Below are positions 8,140-17,290 of a stretch of 64,000 bases of DNA, one piece after another. Every line of letters starts with the position of its first letter. The first letter of the stretch is position 1. Position numbers and translations under genes: made by a program. The stretch comes from Rhodanobacter sp. C05 (GTDB taxonomy: Bacteria; Pseudomonadota; Gammaproteobacteria; Xanthomonadales; Rhodanobacteraceae), in the NCBI RefSeq assembly GCF_002001165.1, contig NZ_MUNQ01000012.1:124001-188000 (forward strand), read 5' to 3'. The notes beneath the pieces were generated by a model. It ran no database searches, was not told the origin of the DNA, and saw only the letters and a list, made by a program, of their open reading frames with translations.

Positions 8140-10023
8140 TTAGACCGACAGCGTCTTGAGCTTGCGGTGGCCGTGGATCAGCGCGGTGAACGCGTGAGTC
8201 AGCGTCACCGAGGTGAACAGCGAGGTCAGGATGCCGATCATCAGCGTCACGCCGAAGCCCTTGATCGCACCGGTGCCCATCGTGGTCAGTGCCAGTGCGG
8301 CGATCAGGTGGGTGACGTTGGCATCCAGAATGGTCGACCAGGCTTTCTCGTAGCCGGCACGGATCGCCGCATGCGGCGTCGAACCGTTGCGCAGTTCCTC
8401 ACGCACTCGCTCGCAGATCAGCACGTTCGCGTCGATCGCCATACCCAGGGTCAACACGATACCGGCCACACCCGGCATGGTCAGGGTCACACCGATCAGT
8501 GACATCACCGCCAGCAGGATCACCAGGTTGAAGAACAACGCGATGTCGGCGACCAGGCCAAACAGCTTGTAGTAGATCGCCGCGGCCAGCAGCACCAGCG
8601 CCAGGCCCAGCAGCACTGCCTTGAAGCCCTTGTCGATATTGTCCTGGCCGAGGCTGGCGCCAATCACACGCTCCTCGACGATATCGACCGGCGCGGCCAG
8701 CGCGCCGCCCTTGAGCAACAGGGCCAGGTCGGATGCTTCCTTGGGGCTGGCCAGACCCGTGGTCTGGAACTGCTTGCTGAAAGCACCCTGGATGGTGGCG
8801 TCGTTGATCACCGATTCGGTGATCTTCGGTGTGCGCACTTCCTTGCCGTCGACCATCTTGGTCTCGGTGACGCGCTCCACATACACCACGGCCATCGGCT
8901 TCTGGATGTTGGCGTTGGTGAAATCGCCCATCTTCTTCGCGCCAGCCGCGTTGAGGGTCACGCTGACCATCGGCGTGCCGCTCTGCTGGTCGACACCCGA
9001 GGCAGCGTCCACCAACTCGTTGCCTGTCACGATGATGCGCTTGCTCACCAGCACCGGTATCTGGCTGCCGCGCATGTAGAACAGGTTGGCGTCCGGCGGA
9101 ATGTTGCCGCTTTGTGCCGCCTGCTGCGCAGCAGGGTCTCCAGGCTGGCCGATGCCCGCGCGGTACTGCAGCGTCGCGGTGGCACCGATCAGTCGCTTCG
9201 CCTCGGCCGGATCCTGCACACCAGCCAGCTCGACCACGATGCGGCTGTCACCCTGCTGCTGGATCAGCGGCTCGGATACGCCCAGTGCATTGATGCGGTT
9301 GCGCAGTGTGCCCAGGTTCTGGGTGATCGTGTTGCGCGACAAGTCGCGCAGCTTTTCCGGCTTGACCGTGGCATTGAGCACGAAGCGGTCGCCAGTACTG
9401 GGGCCATTTGCCACCAGCAGGTCGGTGTATTCGTTGGCGATCGCATCGGAGGCCTTGGTACGGTCATCGGCCGAACGCAGGATCACCGCAATACCCTGGC
9501 CACGCACGGCATTGCGCGCCACCGACTCGTAATGGATGCTCTTGTCGTGCAGCAGGCTGCGGATATCGTCCGCATAGCTGTTCTCCTGCTTGTCGATGAC
9601 GTCGTTCTCGTCGACCTGCATCAGGAAGTGCACACCACCCTGCAGGTCGAGGCCCAACGGCATCGAGCGCGCACCGATCGCGCGCAGCCAGCCCGGCACG
9701 GTGGACTGCAGCTTGAACGCCACCGTGTAACCGTCGCCCAGGGCTGCCTTGATCACATCGGCACCGCTCTTCTGTACGTCGGTATTGGCGAACGTCGCGA
9801 GCAGATGATCGCCCTGCACGCTCACCTCGCCGGCAACGACATGCTGCGCCGTCAGTGCGGCAGTGACTTTCTGCTGCACGGATTGATCGATCGGTGGCGC
9901 ATCCCGGTTGGCGGTGACCTGCACGGCCGGCAACGGGATAAATGCATTCGGCAGCGCATAGACGATGCCGAACAGCATCACCAGTGCGACCAACGCGTAT
10001 TTCCAGCGGGGAAAATCACTCAT
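8140..10023 (-). CDS. secD: Protein translocase subunit SecD
   Basis: This is the partner of SecF in the proton-driven SecDF complex. The 627-residue protein has one N-terminal membrane helix (MSDFPRWKYALVALVMLFGIVYALPN), a large periplasmic region with the GLDLQGGVHFLMQVD motif, and a C-terminal block of five membrane helices of the RND type. Length and order match the gammaproteobacterial protein. It sits about 100 bp downstream of yajC. Confidence 0.97.
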   Translation of the reverse strand: MSDFPRWKYALVALVMLFGIVYALPNAFIPLPAVQVTANRDAPPIDQSVQQKVTAALTAQHVVAGEVSVQGDHLLATFANTDVQKSGADVIKAALGDGYTVAFKLQSTVPGWLRAIGARSMPLGLDLQGGVHFLMQVDENDVIDKQENSYADDIRSLLHDKSIHYESVARNAVRGQGIAVILRSADDRTKASDAIANEYTDLLVANGPSTGDRFVLNATVKPEKLRDLSRNTITQNLGTLRNRINALGVSEPLIQQQGDSRIVVELAGVQDPAEAKRLIGATATLQYRAGIGQPGDPAAQQAAQSGNIPPDANLFYMRGSQIPVLVSKRIIVTGNELVDAASGVDQQSGTPMVSVTLNAAGAKKMGDFTNANIQKPMAVVYVERVTETKMVDGKEVRTPKITESVINDATIQGAFSKQFQTTGLASPKEASDLALLLKGGALAAPVDIVEERVIGASLGQDNIDKGFKAVLLGLALVLLAAAIYYKLFGLVADIALFFNLVILLAVMSLIGVTLTMPGVAGIVLTLGMAIDANVLICERVREELRNGSTPHAAIRAGYEKAWSTILDANVTHLIAALALTTMGTGAIKGFGVTLMIGILTSLFTSVTLTHAFTALIHGHRKLKTLSV

Positions 10024-10124
10024 GCCCAGAATCCATCAAAGCCGCGGCAGTCCGCAGCGGTAACAACAATCGAGGAATAGTCACGTGCAAGACAGCAGTC
10101 GGACGGCAGCTTGCAACCAGACGA

Positions 10125-10457
10125 TCAGACGGATTTCAGCGAGCCCTTGGGCAGCACCTGCTGGACCGAGCCTTTCTGCACCTTGACCTTCACGTTGGTC
10201 GCAATCTCGACCGTGATGAAGGTCTCGCCCACTTCGTCCACACGCCCGGCGATGCCACCGTTGGTGACCACCTCATCCCCCTTGGACAAGCTGGCGACCA
10301 GTTCACGATGCTCTTTCTGACGCTTCATCTGCGGCCGGATCATCAACAAATACATCGCGCCGAACATCACCACCATCAAGATGATCGTAAACATGCCGCC
10401 ACCAGCTGGCTGCGCAGCCGCAGCCTGGGCGATCACCGGAGAGATCGGAAAACTCAT
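10125..10457 (-). CDS. yajC: Sec translocase accessory protein YajC
   Basis: This is a small single-pass inner-membrane protein (110 aa) that associates with SecDF. One hydrophobic helix (about residues 22-42, MFTIILMVVMFGAMYLLMIRP) is followed by the conserved cytosolic RPQMKRQKEHRELVASLSKGDEVVTNGGIAGRV segment. It lies between tgt and secD in the standard order. The roughly 225-bp gap to tgt holds nothing I can name. Confidence 0.96.
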   Translation of the reverse strand: MSFPISPVIAQAAAAQPAGGGMFTIILMVVMFGAMYLLMIRPQMKRQKEHRELVASLSKGDEVVTNGGIAGRVDEVGETFITVEIATNVKVKVQKGSVQQVLPKGSLKSV

Positions 10458-10682
10458 CTATTTGTCTCGCAAGTTATGGCGCCAGCAGGAATTTCAGCTG
10501 AACGCCCGCTAAAAGATCCCCGATTATGCCATGCCCCCCTGTAACCGTGCACGACAGCCTCTGGCTTGGGCGCGGAACTGCGCGTCAGCTCCCTACTGTG
10601 GGCGACCGGGGCTTGTTGCAAGCCCCGCCCTGTGCCATCGAGCCTGCTGCCACTGCACGATGCCGCCGTAACTGGCGGCCAG

Positions 10683-11840
<1,158 letters not shown>

Positions 11841-11857
11841 TTAACCGCTGCCACTGC

Positions 11858-12889
11858 TCAACCGCCCTGCGGCAGGATCAGCATCGAATCGCCGTACGAG
11901 AAAAATCGGTAACCCTGCTCGACCGCATGCCGATACGCATCCAGCATGAACTCGCGCCCGGCCAGCGCCGACACCAGCATCAGCAGGGTCGACTGCGGCA
12001 GATGGAAGTTGGTCAGCAGCCCGTCGATGCTGCTGAAGCGGTAACCGGGAAAGATGAAGATCTGCGTCTCGCCGGCGAACGGATGCAGCTCGCCATCCTT
12101 GCTGGCGCTTTCCAACGCACGTACCACGGTGGTGCCGACGGCGATGACCCGACCGCCATTGGCGCGCGTGCGGCGGATCTGCCCGATCAGGTGCGCGCCG
12201 ACATTGAGCCACTCGCGATGCATGCGATGATCCTTCAGATCGTCCGCGCGCACCGGCTGGAACGTGCCGGCGCCGACATGCAAGGTGATGTAGCCGAACT
12301 CGACACCGCGCTCGCGCAGCGTCGCCAGCATGGCCTCATCAAAATGCAGGCCGGCCGTAGGCGCCGCCACCGCACCCGGTTCGCGTGCGAACACGGTCTG
12401 GTAGCGCTCCAGGTCGCTGGCATCGGCGTGCCGTTCGATATATGGCGGCAGCGGCATCTCGCCGAGCTTGAGCAACAGTTTTTCCAGCGGCTCCGGCGCC
12501 TCGAAATGCAACCGGAAAAAGCCTTCATCGCGCCCCAGCACCACGGCATGGCTGCCGTCGGCCAGCTCGATCCGGCCTCCTTCCTTGGGCTTCTTGCTGA
12601 CACCAAGCTGCACGGTCGCCTCGTGCGCGCCAGTGACCCGCTCGATCAGGATCTCTACGGCACCGCCACTGATCTTGCGTCCGTACAGGCGCGCCGGCAG
12701 CACGCGGGTGTCGTTGAATACCAGCAAATCGCCCGGCCGCAGGAAATCGGGAAGCTCGCGGAACATGCGGTCCTGCCGCGCCTGCGCCGGCACATCGAGC
12801 AGCAGCATCCGGCTGGCCGAACGCTCGGCCAACGGCGCCTGCGCGATCAGCTCGGGCGGCAGTTCAAAATCGAAATCGGACTTCTTCAA
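11858..12889 (-). CDS. queA: S-adenosylmethionine:tRNA ribosyltransferase-isomerase QueA
   Basis: QueA adds the ribosyl part of SAM to preQ1-34 in tRNA, making epoxyqueuosine after Tgt has acted. The chosen start is the TTG at 12889, which begins (M)[28 protein letters not shown] as in the family, giving 343 residues against about 356 in E. coli. An upstream ATG at 13000 is open but would add an implausible arginine-rich stretch across a terminator. Conserved segments include [16 protein letters not shown] and [12 protein letters not shown]. It is separated from rtcB by a terminator. Confidence 0.93.
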   Translation of the reverse strand: MKKSDFDFELPPELIAQAPLAERSASRMLLLDVPAQARQDRMFRELPDFLRPGDLLVFNDTRVLPARLYGRKISGGAVEILIERVTGAHEATVQLGVSKKPKEGGRIELADGSHAVVLGRDEGFFRLHFEAPEPLEKLLLKLGEMPLPPYIERHADASDLERYQTVFAREPGAVAAPTAGLHFDEAMLATLRERGVEFGYITLHVGAGTFQPVRADDLKDHRMHREWLNVGAHLIGQIRRTRANGGRVIAVGTTVVRALESASKDGELHPFAGETQIFIFPGYRFSSIDGLLTNFHLPQSTLLMLVSALAGREFMLDAYRHAVEQGYRFFSYGDSMLILPQGG

Positions 12890-12966
12890 GGGAGACTCGG
12901 CCAACGCCCGCCAGCGAGCGGGCAACGGGGCATTATCCCGCAGCCGGCGCGCCGGGGCACGCCCAC

Positions 12967-12996
12967 AAAAAAGCGCCGCCCCTCGCGGAACGGCGC
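12967..12996 (-). terminator. Intrinsic terminator after rtcB
   Basis: On the minus strand a 10-bp stem (two G-U pairs, GNRA-type loop GCGA) is followed by six T. It closes the slipin-rtcB transcription unit just before queA, so queA needs its own promoter. Confidence 0.88.
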
Positions 12997-13027
12997 CCAA
13001 CTCATGCAGACATGCGGATTTTTCCGC

Positions 13028-14248
13028 TCAGCCCTTGACGCACAACACCTGACGCAACGTGTGCACCACCTCGACCAGGTCGGACTGCGCAGCCATCACC
13101 GCGTCGATCGACTTGTACGCCGCCGGCGACTCGTCGATCACCGCCGCGTCCTTGCGGCATTCGACGTGCGCGGTGGCCTCGCGGTGCTGCGCCAGGGTGA
13201 TCTGCTGGCGCGCCGCGGTACGGCTCATCACGCGGCCGGCACCGTGGCTGCAGCTATGGAAGCTGTCCGGGTTGCCCTTGCCGCGCACGATGTAGCTGCA
13301 CGTGCCCATGCTGCCCGGGATGATGCCCAGCTCGCCCTCGCGTGCGCTGACTGCGCCCTTGCGGGTGACCAGCAGTGATTCGCCATGATGCGTCTCGCGT
13401 TGCACGTAGTTGTGATGGCAGTTCACCGCCAGCTTCTCCAGCTGGAACTTCGGCAAGCGGTGGCGCATGTCCGCCAACACCCGCGCCATCATCGCCTCGC
13501 GGTTGGCGCGGGCGTAATCCTGCGCCCAGGACACCGCCTCCACATAATCGTCGAAAAGCGGCTCGCCCTCCATGAAGAAGGCCAGATCCCTGTCCGGCAG
13601 ATGGAAACCGAGCACGCGATGCGCCAGTTCTTCGCGGGCACGCTCGATGAAGTAGCTGCCGATCAGGTTGCCGGTTCCGCGCGAGCCCGAGTGCAGCATC
13701 ACCCACACGGCATCCGATTCATCCAGGCAAACCTCGATGAAGTGGTTACCGCCACCGAGCGTGCCGATCTGCTTGTCCAGCTTGTCGGTGCGGATCTTGC
13801 GATGCTTGGCCTTGATCGCATCCAGCCGCGCGACCAGTCCCGATTCGGCCAGGCACGTTTCGATGCTGTCCGGCAGTTGACGATGGTCGCCGCCGCGACC
13901 GTTGCCGACCGGCACGCCGCGCTCGATGCTTGAGCGCAGTTGCGCCAGGTTGTCCGGCAGGTCGTTCGCGCGCAGCGTGGTGCGCACCGCGGCCATGCCG
14001 CAGCCGATATCGACGCCGACCGCAGCAGGGATGATCGCGCCGCGCGTGGGCACCACCGAACCGACGGTGGCGCCCTTGCCCAGATGCACGTCCGGCATCA
14101 CCGCAACCCAAGGGCCGACGAACGGCAACGCGGCGATGTTGCGCAGTTGCTCCTTCGCGGAATCTTCCAGCGGCACGCCGTGCACCCAGCCCTTGATTGG
14201 CGTGGCACTGCCTTCGGCATGCAGCAATTCGTAGTTTGAGGTACTCAT
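13028..14248 (-). CDS. rtcB: RNA-splicing ligase RtcB
   Basis: RtcB is a GTP- and manganese-dependent ligase that joins RNA 2',3'-cyclic phosphate or 3'-phosphate ends to 5'-OH ends, repairing RNAs such as tRNAs cut by anticodon nucleases. The start at 14248 follows AAGGAAGG and gives 406 residues. Metal and guanylation motifs are intact: VDIGCGM (Cys83), GGGNHF, HSGSRG, NCHHNY and the nucleophile histidine in SHGAGR (His335). It lies 55 bp downstream of a slipin gene and upstream of a strong terminator. No rtcA or rtcR is present in the window, so it is not the E. coli-type rtcBA arrangement. Confidence 0.95.
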   Translation of the reverse strand: MSTSNYELLHAEGSATPIKGWVHGVPLEDSAKEQLRNIAALPFVGPWVAVMPDVHLGKGATVGSVVPTRGAIIPAAVGVDIGCGMAAVRTTLRANDLPDNLAQLRSSIERGVPVGNGRGGDHRQLPDSIETCLAESGLVARLDAIKAKHRKIRTDKLDKQIGTLGGGNHFIEVCLDESDAVWVMLHSGSRGTGNLIGSYFIERAREELAHRVLGFHLPDRDLAFFMEGEPLFDDYVEAVSWAQDYARANREAMMARVLADMRHRLPKFQLEKLAVNCHHNYVQRETHHGESLLVTRKGAVSAREGELGIIPGSMGTCSYIVRGKGNPDSFHSCSHGAGRVMSRTAARQQITLAQHREATAHVECRKDAAVIDESPAAYKSIDAVMAAQSDLVEVVHTLRQVLCVKG

Positions 14249-14303
14249 GTTTCCTTCCTTGCATTGGGATCGTGGCGATCGCGTCCGTGCGCTCGCCACA
14301 TGG

Positions 14304-15428
14304 TTACTGCTTCAGGCTGACCAACTGGTTCAGCACGCCGTCCAGGCCGCCGAACACGGTCAGCTTGTCGATCTTCTCGGTGACCTTCTCCAAAGCCTCC
14401 AGCTCCTTCAGGCGCATCAGCGTCGGGCTCTCCTCGATCAGGCGCGCGGTGTTGAGCAGCGAACGCGTGGCGTTCGCCTCCTCGCGCCGGCGGATCACGT
14501 TGGCCTGGGCTGCCTTTTCTGCCTGCACCACGCTGTTGAGGATCTCCTTCATCTCGCCCGGCAGGATCACGTCCTTCACACCGACACCGAGCACCTCCAG
14601 GCCCAGTTCGCTGACGCGGCCACGCACATACGCGAAGATGTCCGCATCCAGCGACGCCTTGTCACCCAGCAACTCGTCCAGCGTCTTGCCGGACACCGCC
14701 TTGCGCAGGCCGTACTGCAGCTCGCGATAGAGGTAGTCGCCGTACTTGGCCACCTTGGTACGCGCGGCGACCGGGTCGGTCACGCGCAGGCTGGCGGCCA
14801 GGTTCACGCGCAGACTCACCTTGTCGCGGGTCAGCAGTTCCTGACCCGACACCTCCAGCGACTGCACGCGCAGTTCGATCACCTCGGCCGCCACGTTCTT
14901 CTGGAAATTCCAGAACGCGTAGGCACCCGGGGCCAGCGTGCGGACCAGCTTGTTGTCGACGAACAACAGGCCCGCCGACTCCACCGGCACGTCCACAGTT
15001 ACCGCGACCTTGCCGAGCACGCCAAGCTGGCGCAGACGGCTGGCCACACGTGCATCGATTTCCAGCGTGTCGACCAGCGACACCGCCTGCACCTCGATCG
15101 GCACCAGACCCTTCCAGTACAGCTTGCGGGTACCCGGCGCGAGCACGTCCTCCAGTTTGCCGTTCTTCAGCACCAGACCGACCTGCTGCGTGCCGATGTC
15201 GGCCACGGTGAAGCAATCGGCCAGCTCGCCGTCCAACTGCGCCATCAGCACCTCGGCATCCGCACCGACGTACTCCGGCTTTGCCAGGTTGTGCACGCTG
15301 ACGGCCATGCGGCCGCGCGGGTCGATGTAGCGGTACACGCCCGCTGACAATACCTGCTGGAAACGACGGTTGCGATACAGCAAGCCGCGCTCGCCGTCGC
15401 CGATCACGACTTGCTTGATCCAGAACAT
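14304..15428 (-). CDS. Slipin (SPFH/band-7 domain protein) linked to rtcB
   Basis: The 374-residue protein starts at the ATG at 15428 behind AGGAG. An SPFH/stomatin-type domain occupies about residues 110-300 (VPIEVQAVSLVDTLEIDARV through LEVLGVGVKDVILPGEMKEIL), followed by a charged helical tail (EKAAQANVIRRREEANATRSLL) suited to oligomerisation. There is no clear N-terminal membrane helix. Three copies of a short G-L-L...N...L-x-P-G-x-Y unit occur at about 14-35, 83-105 and 152-173. The gene lies directly before rtcB and downstream of tRNA-like RNAs; the family usually forms membrane-associated scaffolds, and a role in RNA repair is inferred only from context. Confidence 0.88.
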   Translation of the reverse strand: MFWIKQVVIGDGERGLLYRNRRFQQVLSAGVYRYIDPRGRMAVSVHNLAKPEYVGADAEVLMAQLDGELADCFTVADIGTQQVGLVLKNGKLEDVLAPGTRKLYWKGLVPIEVQAVSLVDTLEIDARVASRLRQLGVLGKVAVTVDVPVESAGLLFVDNKLVRTLAPGAYAFWNFQKNVAAEVIELRVQSLEVSGQELLTRDKVSLRVNLAASLRVTDPVAARTKVAKYGDYLYRELQYGLRKAVSGKTLDELLGDKASLDADIFAYVRGRVSELGLEVLGVGVKDVILPGEMKEILNSVVQAEKAAQANVIRRREEANATRSLLNTARLIEESPTLMRLKELEALEKVTEKIDKLTVFGGLDGVLNQLVSLKQ

Positions 15429-15810
15429 GGTGATACTCCTTTTATTAATCCTGGTTTGATCCGTCAATTAATCCGGATGCACCGCCGGATCATTACGATG
15501 CTCTTCGTCCATTCAGATAATCGGGCCGCAAAAGACCCTCCCTCGCGGGATAATCAGCGCACTCGAAACCCGATGCATCGATTCAAACAAATAAGGCGGA
15601 AACGCCTCTTGACGATAATGGGGCGAAGCCAGCGTGCCTTGATAGGGAATCGAATATCTCGCTGAATACCTGCACTGCTCCGCAAGGCACTCCTCTCGAC
15701 ACCCGATCGCCCGACTTCGGGACGTAGGCCCGGCCCCGCCACCGCTGCGTTGCGTGACACACCGCCATCCTGGCTCGCATGTCGCGCACCGCACGAAGCG
15801 TTTCCTGGTC

Positions 15811-15824
15811 GGAACTTTCGTTCC
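15811..15824 (-). other. GAAA-tetraloop hairpin between the tRNA-like RNAs and the slipin gene
   Basis: On the minus strand a 5-bp stem (GGAAC/GTTCC) is closed by GAAA, a stable RNA tetraloop. It lies about 20 nt downstream of the tRNA-like pair. The remaining roughly 380 bp before the slipin start contains no recognisable gene and no clear promoter. Confidence 0.5.
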
Positions 15825-15845
15825 TGGTCATGACGTGACAGGTCA

Positions 15846-15918
15846 TGGTTTGGAGCGGGAGTCGAACCCGCGACACTCGGATTAACAGTCCGATGCTCTA
15901 CCCATCTGAGCTATCCAG
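15846..15918 (-). tRNA. tRNA-Asn(GUU)-like RNA with shortened acceptor stem
   Basis: Reading the minus strand, 73 nt fold as a tRNA: D arm GCTC/GAGC, anticodon stem TCGGA/TCCGA with loop CTGTTAA (anticodon GTT, Asn), variable GTGTC, T arm GCGGG/CCCGC with TTCGACT, and a 3' CCA. The acceptor strands are only CTGGA and TCCAA, giving four pairs plus a C-A mismatch instead of seven pairs. Its first base follows the CCA of the neighbouring RNA with no spacer. It may be called tRNA-Asn by a scanner, but ordinary aminoacylation looks doubtful. Confidence 0.7.
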
Positions 15919-15991
15919 TGGTTGACGTACCGGATTCGAACCGGCGACCTGCAGGCTGCGAACCTGCTGCTCTACCGCTGAGCTAACGTCA
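15919..15991 (-). tRNA. tRNA-like RNA, anticodon CGC (Ala-type), with 6-bp acceptor stem
   Basis: These 73 nt on the minus strand fold as a tRNA: acceptor TGACGT/ACGTCA (6 bp), D arm GCTC/GAGC, anticodon stem GCAGG/CCTGC with loop TTCGCAG (anticodon CGC, Ala-type), T arm GCCGG/CCGGT with TTCGAAT, discriminator A and CCA. It lacks the G3-U70 pair that marks tRNA-Ala, and the stem is one pair short. The CCA touches the next RNA directly, so release of a 3' end would need processing. It lies upstream of slipin and rtcB in the transcription direction. Confidence 0.65.
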
Positions 15992-16311
15992 TCGTTGTGG
16001 AACACCGCCTTCCAGGCCCCGGCATACGCCGCCGGCAAAGCCGTGCGCACCGGATGGGCTTGAGCCCATACCGCTGGAGCCTGTTGGTTCGATGCTCCTG
16101 ATTGCCGGCTGCTGCCAACCGGCAATAGATGTGGGCATTGATGCCCGATCTGTTGGTACCCGTTTCCCGCACAGCCCGCGTCGAAGCACCGGGACGCAGC
16201 GCACTTGCGCCTGTCGCAGCCGCGCCCCTGCTTCAGTTGCGAACAACCGGATGCTTCAGGGCGAAACGAATTCCGCAAAATTGGTTCGATACATGGGTAT
16301 CCCTTGCAAAC
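15992..16311 (-). ncRNA. Structured non-coding leader upstream of the tRNA-like RNAs
   Basis: No credible protein gene is present. Four hairpins are packed almost without gaps: 16051-16073 (core ATGGGCT/AGCCCAT), 16076-16098 (GGAGC/GCTCC), 16101-16126 (ATTGCCGG/CCGGCAAT) and 16127-16151 (GGGCAT/ATGCCC with outer AGAT/ATCT). A 6-bp stem closed by a UUCG loop on the minus strand lies at 16234-16249. Such density suggests a structured RNA transcribed toward the tRNA-like pair. No good promoter match was found, so the 5' end is unknown. Confidence 0.45.
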
Positions 16312-16354
16312 GCCAAAAACAAAACGCCCCCGGGTGTGGCGACCCGAGGGCGTT
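16312..16354 (-). terminator. Intrinsic terminator upstream of the tRNA-like/slipin/rtcB unit
   Basis: AACGCCC and CGGGT pair with ACCCG and GGGCGTT around a GTGGCG loop. On the minus strand the stem is followed by TTTTGTTTTTGG. It should stop transcripts arriving from the response regulator gene about 260 bp upstream, insulating the RNA-repair unit. Confidence 0.8.
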
Positions 16355-16365
16355 CGCGTTGCCTC

Positions 16366-16390
16366 GGGAGATCGGGGTGACCGATCTCCC
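16366..16390. repeat. Perfect 10-bp inverted repeat
   Basis: GGGAGATCGG and CCGATCTCCC flank a 5-base centre GGTGA. There is no T tract on either side, so it is not a classical terminator; it could be an operator or an RNA hairpin. Apart from this and another inverted repeat (CAAGCATT/AATGCTTG at 16588-16608), the stretch up to 16617 shows no gene. Confidence 0.6.
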
Positions 16391-16617
16391 AAAGGGATCA
16401 GTCGATTATTGGAAAACGGTTGCCAAGTCGTGCCTTTCATCGCGCATGAACAGGCCTGCATCGCGGCCTTTGCGCGATGTATATGGCTTGTTCAAGTTGA
16501 CGGGGCAGAAGGACATGGAAAATTTCTTCATCGGATTATCGCCGGGATGGCGAAGGCGCGAACAATACGCGCATTGATTATCTGGTGCAAGCATTTTATT
16601 AATGCTTGGCAAAATTC

Positions 16618-17220
16618 CTATAACCAGCCCTTTTGCCGCGCCAACCGATACGCCTCGATGCGATTGGCAACACCGAGTTTACCGATCACCTCGGAAAGAT
16701 AATTGCGCACGGTGCCATGTGACAGGTTCAGTTGTGCGGCAATATCGCCGGCAGACTGGCCTTCGCCGGCCAGCCGCAATACCTGGCGTTCGCGATCGTT
16801 CAGCGGGTCAGCTTCCGACCATGCTTCCAGCGCCAGTTGCGGGTCGATCGCACGGCCACCGCGATGCACGGTGCGTAACGCTTCGGCAAGATTTTCCGCC
16901 GGCGCATCCTTCAGCAAATAGCCGGACACGCCAGCATCCAGCGCGCGGCGCAGGAAACCGGGACGCGCAAATGTGGTGACGATGACGACCTTGATCGGCA
17001 GCTCCTGTCGCTGGATGCGCTGCGCCAGCTCCAGCCCGGTCAGACCGGGCATCTCGATATCGGTAACCAGCACGTCGGGTTTCAGTCGCTGCAGCTCGCG
17101 CCATGCGGCCTCACCATCGGCAGCCGAACCAAGCACTTCGATATCCGACTCCAGGCTGAGCAGTGCCGACAGCGCACCGCGCACCATCGCCTGATCCTCA
17201 GCCAGCAAGATGCGGATCAT
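16618..17220 (-). CDS. NarL/DesR-type response regulator
   Basis: This is a two-component response regulator of 200 residues. The receiver domain has the acidic pocket ED at 8-9, phospho-acceptor Asp54 in VTDIEMPG and the lysine in YLLKDAP. The C-terminal LuxR/NarL helix-turn-helix (about 135-200, LNDRERQVLRLAGEGQSAGDIAAQLNLSHGTVRNYLSEVIGKL) binds DNA. The start at 17220 has GAGGAG upstream. It follows its histidine kinase by 70 bp, in one operon with an ABC exporter, resembling DesKR-type membrane-stress sensors. Confidence 0.93.
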   Translation of the reverse strand: MIRILLAEDQAMVRGALSALLSLESDIEVLGSAADGEAAWRELQRLKPDVLVTDIEMPGLTGLELAQRIQRQELPIKVVIVTTFARPGFLRRALDAGVSGYLLKDAPAENLAEALRTVHRGGRAIDPQLALEAWSEADPLNDRERQVLRLAGEGQSAGDIAAQLNLSHGTVRNYLSEVIGKLGVANRIEAYRLARQKGWL

Positions 17221-17290
17221 GCGACGCTCCTCATGCGCCCGTCGCAAGGCGCTGAAGCTGTCATGTGTATGGTCAACGATAGTGAGCTTT

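Noticed and set aside
11858-13000. Longer QueA starting at the ATG at 13000
   Set aside because: The extra 37 residues would be encoded by the rtcB terminator region and do not resemble QueA; the TTG at 12889 starts at the conserved position.
15898-16461. 187-codon minus-strand ORF across the RNA region
   Set aside because: It runs through a terminator hairpin, four RNA hairpins and the upstream tRNA-like RNA; no domain, low-complexity antisense character.
16441-16470. Possible sigma-54 promoter upstream of the tRNA-like/slipin/rtcB unit
   Set aside because: AGGCACGACTTGGCA resembles the consensus, but the GG and GC elements are one base too close (9 instead of 10 between), and it lies upstream of the terminator at 16312-16354, so it is not a convincing promoter for rtcB.
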